Assembly: GCF_027497495.1 (NCBI RefSeq)
Contig: NZ_CP114205.1
Location: 4,588,001 to 4,652,000 of the forward strand
From: Streptomyces tubercidicus
GTDB taxonomy: Bacteria; Actinomycetota; Actinomycetes; Streptomycetales; Streptomycetaceae
DNA: 64,000 bases
Direction: 5' to 3'
This document shows positions 35,506 through 42,846 of this stretch, in pieces (position 1 is the stretch's first letter; each line of letters starts with the position of its first letter). Both the position numbers and the translations under genes were made by a program. The notes under the pieces are model-generated. The model was not told where the DNA came from. It saw only the letters and a list, made by a program, of their open reading frames with translations, and ran no database searches.

Positions 35506-36177
35506 ATGACAACAGCCGGCGCACCTGCCGCTCATAACGCTTCAGTGCACAAGTGCGGACCTGATGCCGCGGATCGCGCGGCGCCAAGGCACCATGGTCC
35601 GATGCGTGATGACGGGAAGCAGGAAATCGGCGATCTCGTCGCACGCGCAGTAGAGGGGGACCAGCGGGCCACCCACGATCTGCTGGCCCATGTGCACCCC
35701 CTCGCCCTGCGCTACTGCCGTACCCGGCTGTCGCGGCTGCCGGGTGACGCCCGGCACTTCGTCGAGGATCTGGCGCAGGAAGTGTGTGTCGCGGTGCTCT
35801 GTGCGCTGCCGCGCTACCGCGACACCGGCAAGCCCTTCGAGGCCTTCGTCTTCGCCATCGCCGCCCATAAGGTCGCCGATCTGCAGCGGGCCGCGATGCG
35901 GCATCCGGGCAGCACGGCCGTGCCGTCCGACGAGATGCCCGAGCAGCCGGACAACTCCCTCGGCCCCGAGGAGCGGGCGCTGCTGAGCAGCGACGCCGAG
36001 TGGGCCAAGAAGCTGCTGGCGAATCTTCCGGAGAATCAGCGCGAGCTCGTGCTGCTGCGGGTCGCTGTCGGGCTGACGGCCGAGGAGACCGGGCAGATGC
36101 TGGGGATGTCGCCCGGTGCGGTGCGGGTCGCCCAGCACCGTGCGCTGAGCAGGCTGCGGGCGCTGGCCGAGCAGTAG
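35506..36177 (+). CDS. shbA: ECF-type RNA polymerase sigma factor, probable ShbA
   Basis: A 223-residue sigma-70 family protein. ATG 35506 is chosen because GGGGAGGG stands eight bases before it; an internal ATG at 35602 would give 191 residues. Region 2 (about 40-115) includes LAHVHPLALRYCRTRL and EDLAQEVCVAVLCALPRY; region 4 (about 165-220) includes LPENQRELVLLRVAVGLTAEE and MSPGAVRVAQHRALSRLRAL. Position after bldM and before guaB suggests the orthologue of ShbA, which drives transcription of the principal sigma gene hrdB in S. griseus. No anti-sigma gene is adjacent. Confidence 0.8.
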   Translation: MTTAGAPAAHNASVHKCGPDAADRAAPRHHGPMRDDGKQEIGDLVARAVEGDQRATHDLLAHVHPLALRYCRTRLSRLPGDARHFVEDLAQEVCVAVLCALPRYRDTGKPFEAFVFAIAAHKVADLQRAAMRHPGSTAVPSDEMPEQPDNSLGPEERALLSSDAEWAKKLLANLPENQRELVLLRVAVGLTAEETGQMLGMSPGAVRVAQHRALSRLRALAEQ

Positions 36178-36316
36178 CGGTCCCCGGTGGAATGCGGCCG
36201 GATGTCGCCGTAGAAAACCACAAGTGACGAGACCCTCATCGCTCGTGGAATGGGCCACCCCATTAGGCCGTTAGCATGGGAGTCCGCGCTGAGGCAAGAG
36301 CATTGGGGAAGGTGTC

Positions 36317-37819
36317 ATGAGTGACAACGTCGACGGTATGCCCGCCAAATTCGCCATGCTCGGGCTGACATACGACGACGTGCTGCTGCTGCCCGGTGCG
36401 TCGGAGGTGCTGCCCAACGCGGTGAGCACCGCGTCCCGGGTCTCGCGCAATGTCGCGGTGAACATCCCGCTGCTGTCCGCGGCGATGGACAAGGTCACCG
36501 AGGCGCGGATGGCCATCGCCATGGCGCGGCAGGGCGGCGCGGGCGTGCTCCACCGCAATCTGTCCATCGAGGACCAGGCCAACCAGGTCGACCTGGTCAA
36601 GCGCTCCGAGTCCGGGATGGTCACCGACCCGATCACGGTCCGTCCGGACGCCTCGCTCGCCGACGCCGACGCACTGTGCGCCAAGTTCCGCATCAGCGGG
36701 GTGCCGGTCACGGACGCCGCGGGCAAGCTGCTGGGCATCGTGACCAACCGCGACATGGCCTTCGAGATGGACCGCAGCCGTCAGGTCCGCGAGGTCATGA
36801 CGCCGATGCCGCTGGTCACCGGCAAGGTCGGCATCTCCGGCGAGGACGCCATCGAGCTGCTGCGCCGCCACAAGATCGAGAAGCTTCCGCTGGTCGACGA
36901 CGCGGGTGTGCTCAAGGGCCTGATCACCGTCAAGGATTTCGTCAAGGCGGAGAAGTACCCGAACGCCGCCAAGGACGCCGAGGGCCGGCTGGTCGTCGGT
37001 GCCGCGGTGGGCGTCGGCGGCGAGGCGTACGAGCGGGCGCAGGCGCTGGTCGAGGCCGGTGCCGACTTCCTCGTCATCGACAGTGCGCACGGCCACAGCC
37101 GCGGCATCCTCGACATGATCGCCAAGGTCAAGTCCAACATCAGCGTCGATGTCGTCGGCGGCAATGTCGCCACCCGCGACGGCGCCCAGGCGCTGATCGA
37201 CGCGGGCGCGGACGGCATCAAGGTCGGCGTCGGCCCCGGCTCCATCTGCACCACCCGGGTCGTCGCCGGTGTCGGCGTACCGCAGGTCACCGCGATCTAC
37301 GAGGCGGCGAAGGCCGCGAACGCCGCGGGTGTGCCGCTGATCGGCGACGGCGGGCTCCAGTTCTCCGGTGACATCGCCAAGGCCATCGCGGCCGGTGCGG
37401 ACACCGTCATGCTGGGCTCGCTGCTGGCCGGCTGCGAGGAGTCGCCCGGCGAGATGGTCTTCATCAACGGCAAGCAGTTCAAGTCGTACCGCGGCATGGG
37501 CTCGCTGGGCGCGATGCAGTCCCGCGGGCAGGGCCGGTCCTTCTCCAAGGACCGCTACTTCCAGGACAATGTGCTGTCCGAGGACAAGCTGGTTCCCGAG
37601 GGCATCGAGGGCCAGGTGCCCTACCGCGGCCCGCTCTCCTCGGTCGCCCACCAGCTCGTCGGCGGCCTGCGCGCCTCCATGGGCTACGTCGGCTCCGCCG
37701 ACATCCCCGAGCTCAAGGAGAAGGGCAGCTTCGTCCGCATCACCTCCGCGGGCCTCAAGGAGAGCCACCCGCACGACATCCAGATGACGACCGAGGCACC
37801 GAACTACTCGCGTCGCTGA
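36317..37819 (+). CDS. guaB: inosine-5'-monophosphate dehydrogenase
   Basis: A 500-residue IMPDH, the rate-limiting step from IMP to XMP in GMP synthesis. ATG 36317 follows GGGGAAGG. It has the N-terminal TYDDVLLLPGASEVLP, a CBS pair (about 95-210, TDPITVRPDASLADA and ITVKDFVKAEKYP), the catalytic loop GPGSICTTR with Cys311, the flap YRGMGSLGAM and the C-terminal EGIEGQVPYRGPL. The last 40 bases of the gene recur 92 bp downstream. Confidence 0.97.
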   Translation: MSDNVDGMPAKFAMLGLTYDDVLLLPGASEVLPNAVSTASRVSRNVAVNIPLLSAAMDKVTEARMAIAMARQGGAGVLHRNLSIEDQANQVDLVKRSESGMVTDPITVRPDASLADADALCAKFRISGVPVTDAAGKLLGIVTNRDMAFEMDRSRQVREVMTPMPLVTGKVGISGEDAIELLRRHKIEKLPLVDDAGVLKGLITVKDFVKAEKYPNAAKDAEGRLVVGAAVGVGGEAYERAQALVEAGADFLVIDSAHGHSRGILDMIAKVKSNISVDVVGGNVATRDGAQALIDAGADGIKVGVGPGSICTTRVVAGVGVPQVTAIYEAAKAANAAGVPLIGDGGLQFSGDIAKAIAAGADTVMLGSLLAGCEESPGEMVFINGKQFKSYRGMGSLGAMQSRGQGRSFSKDRYFQDNVLSEDKLVPEGIEGQVPYRGPLSSVAHQLVGGLRASMGYVGSADIPELKEKGSFVRITSAGLKESHPHDIQMTTEAPNYSRR

Positions 37820-37844
37820 GTGGGGCGCGGCTCCGGCCGGGGGT

Positions 37845-37862
37845 CCGGGGGTTGTCCCCCGG
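37845..37862 (+). terminator. short hairpin after guaB
   Basis: CCGGGGG pairs with CCCCCGG around TTGT, 26 bp after the guaB stop and before the repeated guaB tail. A weak terminator candidate without a U tract. Confidence 0.5.
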
Positions 37863-37872
37863 GGCATGGGGT

Positions 37873-37912
37873 CAGATGACGACCGAGGCGCCGAACTCCT
37901 CCCGTCGCTGAG
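37873..37912 (+). repeat. duplicated 3' end of guaB (40-bp direct repeat)
   Basis: These 40 bases repeat 37781-37820, the end of guaB including its stop, with three mismatches (37 of 40 identical). Read in frame it encodes QMTTEAPNSSRR and a stop, against QMTTEAPNYSRR in guaB. A 52-bp segment with a small hairpin separates the copies. No start codon or upstream guaB sequence accompanies it, so it is a gene-end remnant, not a gene. Confidence 0.9.
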
Positions 37913-37962
37913 GAGGAGGGCCCGGCGCGCCCCTCCACACGGCGCTACCACGGCCCTACCGT

Positions 37963-37995
37963 GAAGCCCGCGGCCGCATGCCGGCCGCGGGCTTC
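37963..37995 (+). terminator. strong terminator between guaB and guaB3
   Basis: GAAGCCCGCGGCCG pairs perfectly (14 bp) with CGGCCGCGGGCTTC around CATGC. It stands 51 bp after the duplicated guaB tail and 51 bp before guaB3, so guaB3 probably has its own start of transcription. Confidence 0.85.
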
Positions 37996-38045
37996 GGCGT
38001 GTCGGGGATACTGGAACGGCAGACACAGAGGGAAAGGCCACACAC

Positions 38046-39161
38046 GTGACTGAGATCGAGATCGGGCGCGGCAAGCGCGGCCGCCGGGCATACGCGTTCG
38101 ACGACATCGCCGTCGTACCCAGTCGCCGCACCCGCGACCCGAAGGAGGTCTCGATCGCCTGGCAGATCGACGCCTACCGCTTCGAGCTGCCGTTCCTGGC
38201 CGCTCCCATGGACTCGGTGGTCTCCCCGCAGACCGCGATCCGCATCGGTGAGCTGGGCGGTCTGGGCGTCCTCAACCTGGAAGGTCTCTGGACCCGGTAC
38301 GAGGACCCGGAGCCGCTGCTCGCCGAGATCGCGGAGCTGGACGGCGCCACGGCCACCAAGCGGCTCCAGGAGATCTACGCCGCGCCGATCAAGGAAGAGC
38401 TGATCGGGCAGCGCATCAAGGAGGTGCGGGACGCGGGCGTCGTCACCGCCGCCGCGCTCTCCCCGCAGCGCACCGCGCAGTTCTCCAAGGCCGTCGTCGA
38501 CGCCGGTGTGGACATCTTCGTGATCCGCGGCACCACCGTCTCCGCCGAGCATGTCTCCTCCGCGGCCGAACCGCTGAACCTCAAGCAGTTCATCTACGAG
38601 CTGGACGTCCCGGTCATCGTCGGCGGCTGCGCCACGTACACCGCGGCGCTGCACCTGATGCGCACCGGCGCGGCCGGTGTGCTGGTGGGCTTCGGCGGCG
38701 GCGCCGCGCACACCACCCGTAACGTCCTGGGCATCCAGGTCCCGATGGCCACCGCGATCGCCGATGTCGCCGCCGCGCGCCGTGACTACATGGACGAGTC
38801 CGGCGGCCGCTATGTCCACGTCATCGCGGACGGCGGGGTGGGCTGGTCCGGTGACCTCCCGAAGGCGATCGCCTGCGGCGCGGACTCCGTGATGATGGGC
38901 TCGCCGCTGGCGCGCGCGACGGATGCGCCCGGCCGCGGTCACCACTGGGGCATGGAGGCGGTCCACGAGGACGTGCCGCGTGGCAAGCGGATGGACCTCG
39001 GTGCGGTCGGCACCACCGAGGAGGTGCTGTTGGGGCCGTCCACGACTCCTGACGGGTCGATGAACTTCTTCGGCGCGCTGCGACGGGCGATGGCGACGAC
39101 CGGCTACTCGGAGCTGAAGGAATTCCAGCGGGTCGAGGTGACGGTCGCGCCTCGGCGCTAG
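38046..39161 (+). CDS. guaB3: GuaB3 family IMP dehydrogenase-related protein
   Basis: A 371-residue TIM-barrel protein without CBS domains, the length of actinobacterial GuaB3. GTG start (MTEIEIGRGKRGRRAYAFDD). IMPDH-like motifs FDDIAVVPSRRTR and FLAAPMDSVVSP are present. At the place of the IMPDH catalytic loop it has GFGGGAAHTTRNVLG, with no Cys, so IMPDH chemistry by the usual covalent route is not supported. Found next to guaB in most actinobacteria; its exact reaction is unsettled. Confidence 0.92.
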   Translation: MTEIEIGRGKRGRRAYAFDDIAVVPSRRTRDPKEVSIAWQIDAYRFELPFLAAPMDSVVSPQTAIRIGELGGLGVLNLEGLWTRYEDPEPLLAEIAELDGATATKRLQEIYAAPIKEELIGQRIKEVRDAGVVTAAALSPQRTAQFSKAVVDAGVDIFVIRGTTVSAEHVSSAAEPLNLKQFIYELDVPVIVGGCATYTAALHLMRTGAAGVLVGFGGGAAHTTRNVLGIQVPMATAIADVAAARRDYMDESGGRYVHVIADGGVGWSGDLPKAIACGADSVMMGSPLARATDAPGRGHHWGMEAVHEDVPRGKRMDLGAVGTTEEVLLGPSTTPDGSMNFFGALRRAMATTGYSELKEFQRVEVTVAPRR

Positions 39162-39180
39162 CCGTAAGTAGTCGGGTGGC

Positions 39181-39339
39181 CCCGCCGTGCCTCTTCTGTT
39201 TTTCGCCTTCGGCGGGAGGGGGTTGGTGGGGTGGGGCCCCGGTTTGTGGTGGGTGCCGGGTTCGGGGCCTCCGGGGTGGGTGTTCGGACTGCTTCGCTTT
39301 ACGTCCGAACACCCACCCCTCCGGCCCCGCCCCCTCCCG
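39181..39339 (+). repeat. structured repeat element, copy 1
   Basis: Part of a 473-bp gap with no gene between guaB3 and the nucleotide-sugar dehydrogenase. It has a first hairpin CCCGCCG...CGGCGGG (39181-39216), then a large hairpin: outer stem CGGGGCC/GGCCCCG (39263-39269/39323-39329), internal loop TCC/TCC, inner 16-bp stem (39273-39288 with 39304-39319) and loop CTGCTTCGCTTTACG (39289-39303). The right end is CCCCTCCCG. Copies 2 and 3 share loop, internal loop and flanks but have different stem sequences. Confidence 0.85.
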
Positions 39340-39380
39340 TTGTTGAGGGGCCCCACCCCGGTGGGGGTGAAGAAAAGAAG

Positions 39381-39424
39381 GACCAGTAGTTCAGCCGCAC
39401 CACGATGCGGCCGAACTACTGGTC
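39381..39424. terminator. bidirectional terminator between convergent genes
   Basis: GACCAGTAGTTC-A-GCCGCA pairs with TGCGGC-C-GAACTACTGGTC (18 bp with one A-C mismatch) around CCACGA. Purine-rich GAAGAAAAGAAG precedes it and TTTCACATTTCTCC follows, giving U-rich tails in both directions. It lies between the two inverted structured repeats. Confidence 0.8.
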
Positions 39425-39464
39425 TTTCACATTTCTCCCCACCTGGCGGGGGTCGGCATCCGGG

Positions 39465-39616
39465 CGGGAGGGGGCGGTCCGGAGGGGCCTGTGTTGTGGA
39501 CGTAAAGCGAAGCAGTCCACAACACAGGCCCCGGAGGACCGAACCCGGCACCCACCACCAACAAGCGCGGCCCCCGCCCAAACACCACCCACCCCCGCCG
39601 GAGGCGACACGGCGCC
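39465..39616 (-). repeat. structured repeat element, copy 2 (inverted relative to copy 1)
   Basis: On the minus strand it reads like copy 1: the CGCCTCCGGCG part of hairpin 1, flank GGTGGGTGCCGGGTTCGG, outer stem CGGTCC/GGACCG, TCC internal loop, inner 17-bp stem (39484-39500 with 39516-39532), loop CTGCTTCGCTTTACG (39501-39515), then CCCCCTCCCG. The inner stem shares only partial sequence with copy 1, yet every base pair is kept. Confidence 0.85.
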
Positions 39617-39634
39617 GCAGACGACAACGTGCGG

Positions 39635-40882
39635 CTACAAACGATGGGCGGCACCCGAAGGAGTCGCGCCCCTCGTATCGAGGAGCAGCTGCGCTTTCAC
39701 GGCGAGCCCCTGGAGGTCGTACGTGCGATGCGGCTGCAACAGGACCGTCAGGTCCGCCGCGGCTGCGGCCTCGTAGAGGGAGTCGGCTCGGGGGACGGGG
39801 CGGCCGAGGACGGTCCAGTGGGGGACGTAGGGGTCGTGGTAGGTGAGGTGGGCGCCCAGTTCCGTCAGCCGGGAGGCGATTTCCCGGGAGGGGGAGCCTG
39901 CCTGGTCGGCGATGTCGGGCTTGTAGGTGACGCCGAGGAGGAGTACGCGTGCGCCGCGGGCGGATTTGCCGTGTTCGTTGAGGAGGGTGGCGCAGCGCTG
40001 GATGACATAGCGCGGCATCCGGTCGTTGACCTCGTGGGCGAGTTCGACCATGCGGAGCGGGTGGCCGGGTGAACGGCCTTTGTGGGGGGAGTAGTGGGGG
40101 TCGATGGGCGCGGCGTGGCCGCCCACTCCGGGGCCGGGGCGGAAGGACTGGAAGCCGAACGGTTTGGTTTCGGCGCAGCGGATGACGTCCCACAGGTCGA
40201 CGCCGCTCTCATGGCAGAAGACCGCCATCTCGTTCATCAGGGCGATGTTGATGTGGCGGTAGTTGGTTTCCAGGAGCTTGGCGGTCTCGGCCTCGCGGGG
40301 GCCGCGGGCGCGGACGACCTTGTCGGTGAGGCGGCCGTAGAAGGCGGCGGCCGCTTCCGTGCAGGCGGGGGTGAGGCCGCCGATGACCTTCGGGGTGTTG
40401 GCGTAGCGGTGGGTGCGGTTGCCGGGGTCGTGGCGGCCGGGGGAGCAGGCGAGGTGGAAGTCCCGTCCGGCGGTGAGGCCCGAGCCCTCTTCCAGGAGGG
40501 GGCGCAGGAATTCCTCGGTGGTACCCGGGTACGCGGTGGATTCCAGGATCACCGTGGTGTGCGGGCGCAGCTGTGCCGCCAGGGTGCGGGCGGCGTCGGC
40601 GAGGGCGGTGAGGTCCAGGGCGCGGTCCTCGCCGAGGGGGGTGGGCGCGCAGAGGACGGCGGTGCGGACCCGGCCGAGGGTGGTGGGGTCGGTGGTGGTG
40701 CGGAAGCCGGCGGAGAGCAGCCGGCGGAGTTCGGTGGCGGACAGCGGCCCGTCGGCGCCGGAGAGCGCGGCGGTGTGCGGGTCGGGGTCGTATCCGATGG
40801 TGCCGATGCCGGCGGCGGTGGCGGCCTGGGCGAGAGGGAGGCCGAGGTGACCGAGTCCGATGACGGCGAGGTCTGCGGGCAT
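39635..40882 (-). CDS. nucleotide sugar dehydrogenase lacking the catalytic cysteine
   Basis: A 415-residue protein of the UDP-glucose/UDP-N-acetylhexosamine dehydrogenase family; ATG 40882 (MPADLAVIGLGHLGLPLAQ) follows AAGGACGG. NAD-binding GLGHLGLP, ESTAYPGTT, KLLETNYRHINIALMNE and the C-terminal LLLGVTYKPDIADQAGSP are all present. The active-site motif, normally GGHCxPxDP, reads GVGGHAAPIDPHY, so Ala replaces the thiol nucleophile. Either it no longer oxidises to the acid or it is non-catalytic. No glycosyltransferase or polysaccharide gene is adjacent. Confidence 0.88.
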   Translation of the reverse strand: MPADLAVIGLGHLGLPLAQAATAAGIGTIGYDPDPHTAALSGADGPLSATELRRLLSAGFRTTTDPTTLGRVRTAVLCAPTPLGEDRALDLTALADAARTLAAQLRPHTTVILESTAYPGTTEEFLRPLLEEGSGLTAGRDFHLACSPGRHDPGNRTHRYANTPKVIGGLTPACTEAAAAFYGRLTDKVVRARGPREAETAKLLETNYRHINIALMNEMAVFCHESGVDLWDVIRCAETKPFGFQSFRPGPGVGGHAAPIDPHYSPHKGRSPGHPLRMVELAHEVNDRMPRYVIQRCATLLNEHGKSARGARVLLLGVTYKPDIADQAGSPSREIASRLTELGAHLTYHDPYVPHWTVLGRPVPRADSLYEAAAAADLTVLLQPHRTYDLQGLAVKAQLLLDTRGATPSGAAHRL

Positions 40883-41099
40883 GCTGCGGCCGTCCTTCCC
40901 GAGCGACTGCGAATGACGTGTGCGCATGGCGTGTGTGGAGGGCGCATAAATACACTAAGCGGATATTTGACCCAGAATAGGGATTGGTGGATCAAGGCGG
41001 CGGGGTGTTGCCGCCGGGAGCGAAGGGTGGATACCGGCACGCGGCGTGGACAGAATCGACGGACGGGGGGTGTGGCCCCGATCACAGCGGGAGGCAGCG

Positions 41100-42806
41100 G
41101 TGAAGACAGCGATACTGGGACCGGCGCAGCGGGCCGAGGCGCTCGCCCGAATGGCGGAGCGGGAGCTGGACATTCTCGTGGTCGGCGGCGGAGTCGTCGG
41201 CGCGGGGACCGCGCTGGACGCGGCGACCCGCGGGCTGGCCACCGGGCTGGTCGAGGCGCGTGACTGGGCCTCGGGCACGTCCAGCCGGTCGAGCAAGCTC
41301 ATCCACGGTGGTCTGCGGTATCTGGAAATGCTGGACTTCGCGCTGGTCAGAGAGGCGTTGAAGGAGCGGGGGCTGCTGCTGGAGCGGCTGGCGCCGCATC
41401 TGGTCAAGCCGGTGCCGTTCCTGTATCCGCTCCAGCACAAGGGCTGGGAGCGCTGGTACGCGGGCTCCGGTGTGGCGCTGTACGACGCGATGTCGGTCTC
41501 TTCGGGGCACGGCCGCGGTCTGCCCGTCCACCGGCATCTGTCGCAGAAGCGGGCGCTGCGGGTGGCGCCCTGTCTGAAGCGGGACGCGCTGGTCGGCGCG
41601 CTGCAGTACTACGACGCGCAGATGGACGACGCGCGCTATGTCGCCACGATGGTGCGGACCGCGGCCGCCTATGGGGCGCAGGTCGCCAACCGGGCACGGG
41701 TGGTGGGCTTTCTGCGCGAGGGCGAGCGGGTGGTCGGCGTACGGGTGGAGGACGTCGAGGGCGGCGGTGACTACGAGATCCGGGCGCAGCAGATCGTCAA
41801 TGCCACCGGGGTGTGGACGGATGACACCCAGGCGCTGATCGGGGAGCGCGGGCAGTTCCATGTCCGTGCGTCGAAGGGGATTCACCTGGTGGTTCCCAAG
41901 GACCGGATCCACTCCACGACCGGGCTGATCCTGCGGACGGAGAAGAGCGTCCTGTTCGTCATCCCCTGGGGGCGGCACTGGATCGTGGGGACGACGGACA
42001 CCGGCTGGGATCTGGACAAGGCGCATCCGGCGGCCTCCAGCGCGGATATCGACTATCTGCTGGAGCATGTGAACGCGGTGTTGGCGACCCCGCTGACCAG
42101 GGACGATGTCGAGGGGGTGTATGCCGGGCTGCGCCCGCTGCTGGCCGGGGAGTCGGATGCCACCAGCAAGCTGTCGCGGGAGCACACCGTCGCGCATCCG
42201 GTGCCGGGGCTGGTCGTGGTGGCGGGCGGCAAGTACACGACGTACCGGGTGATGGCGAAGGACGCGGTGGACGAGGCGGTGCACGGCCTCGATCAGAGGG
42301 TCGCGGATTGTGTGACCGAGGATGTGCCGCTGGTCGGGGCCGAGGGCTACAAGGCGCTGTGGAACGCGCGGGCCCGGATCGCGGCGCGCACCGGGCTGCA
42401 TGTGGCCCGTATAGAGCATCTGTTGAACCGCTACGGCTCGCTGACCGAGGAGCTGCTGGAGCTGGTGGTGGCCGATCCGTCGCTGGGCGAACCGCTGGCG
42501 AACGCGGACGACTATCTGCGGGCCGAGGCGGTCTATGCCTGTACGCACGAGGGCGCCCGCCATCTCGACGACGTACTGACCCGGCGCACCCGTATCTCCA
42601 TCGAGACCTTCGACCGGGGCACCCGCAGCGCCCGCGAGGTGGCCGAGCTGATCGCGCCCGCGCTGGGCTGGGACGACGACCAGGTCGAGAAGGAGATCGC
42701 GCACTACCGGAAGCGGGTCGAGGCGGAGCGCGAATCGCAGCGGCAGCCGGACGATCTGACGGCGGATGCGGCGCGGCTGGGGGCGCCGGACATCGTGCCG
42801 CTGTAG
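41100..42806 (+). CDS. glpD: aerobic glycerol-3-phosphate dehydrogenase
   Basis: A 568-residue FAD enzyme; GTG 41100 (VKTAILGPAQRAEALARM) follows GGGAGG. The FAD-binding motif is DILVVGGGVVGAGTALDAATRG; SSRSSKLIHGGLRYLEMLDF and WIVGTTDTGWDLD are GlpD motifs, and the C-terminal helical domain (about 400-550) completes the family. It oxidises glycerol-3-phosphate to DHAP and feeds electrons to the membrane quinone pool. glpF and glpK are not adjacent. It diverges from the dehydrogenase, with a 217-bp gap that has no gene. Confidence 0.95.
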   Translation: MKTAILGPAQRAEALARMAERELDILVVGGGVVGAGTALDAATRGLATGLVEARDWASGTSSRSSKLIHGGLRYLEMLDFALVREALKERGLLLERLAPHLVKPVPFLYPLQHKGWERWYAGSGVALYDAMSVSSGHGRGLPVHRHLSQKRALRVAPCLKRDALVGALQYYDAQMDDARYVATMVRTAAAYGAQVANRARVVGFLREGERVVGVRVEDVEGGGDYEIRAQQIVNATGVWTDDTQALIGERGQFHVRASKGIHLVVPKDRIHSTTGLILRTEKSVLFVIPWGRHWIVGTTDTGWDLDKAHPAASSADIDYLLEHVNAVLATPLTRDDVEGVYAGLRPLLAGESDATSKLSREHTVAHPVPGLVVVAGGKYTTYRVMAKDAVDEAVHGLDQRVADCVTEDVPLVGAEGYKALWNARARIAARTGLHVARIEHLLNRYGSLTEELLELVVADPSLGEPLANADDYLRAEAVYACTHEGARHLDDVLTRRTRISIETFDRGTRSAREVAELIAPALGWDDDQVEKEIAHYRKRVEAERESQRQPDDLTADAARLGAPDIVPL

Positions 42807-42846
42807 GGCGCCGCCGCACACCTGGCGCGTGCCAGGGGCGCACGCG

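Noticed and set aside
37873..37912. Second guaB gene remnant as a pseudogene
   Set aside because: Only 40 bases of the gene end are present, so it is recorded as a duplicated repeat, not a pseudogene.
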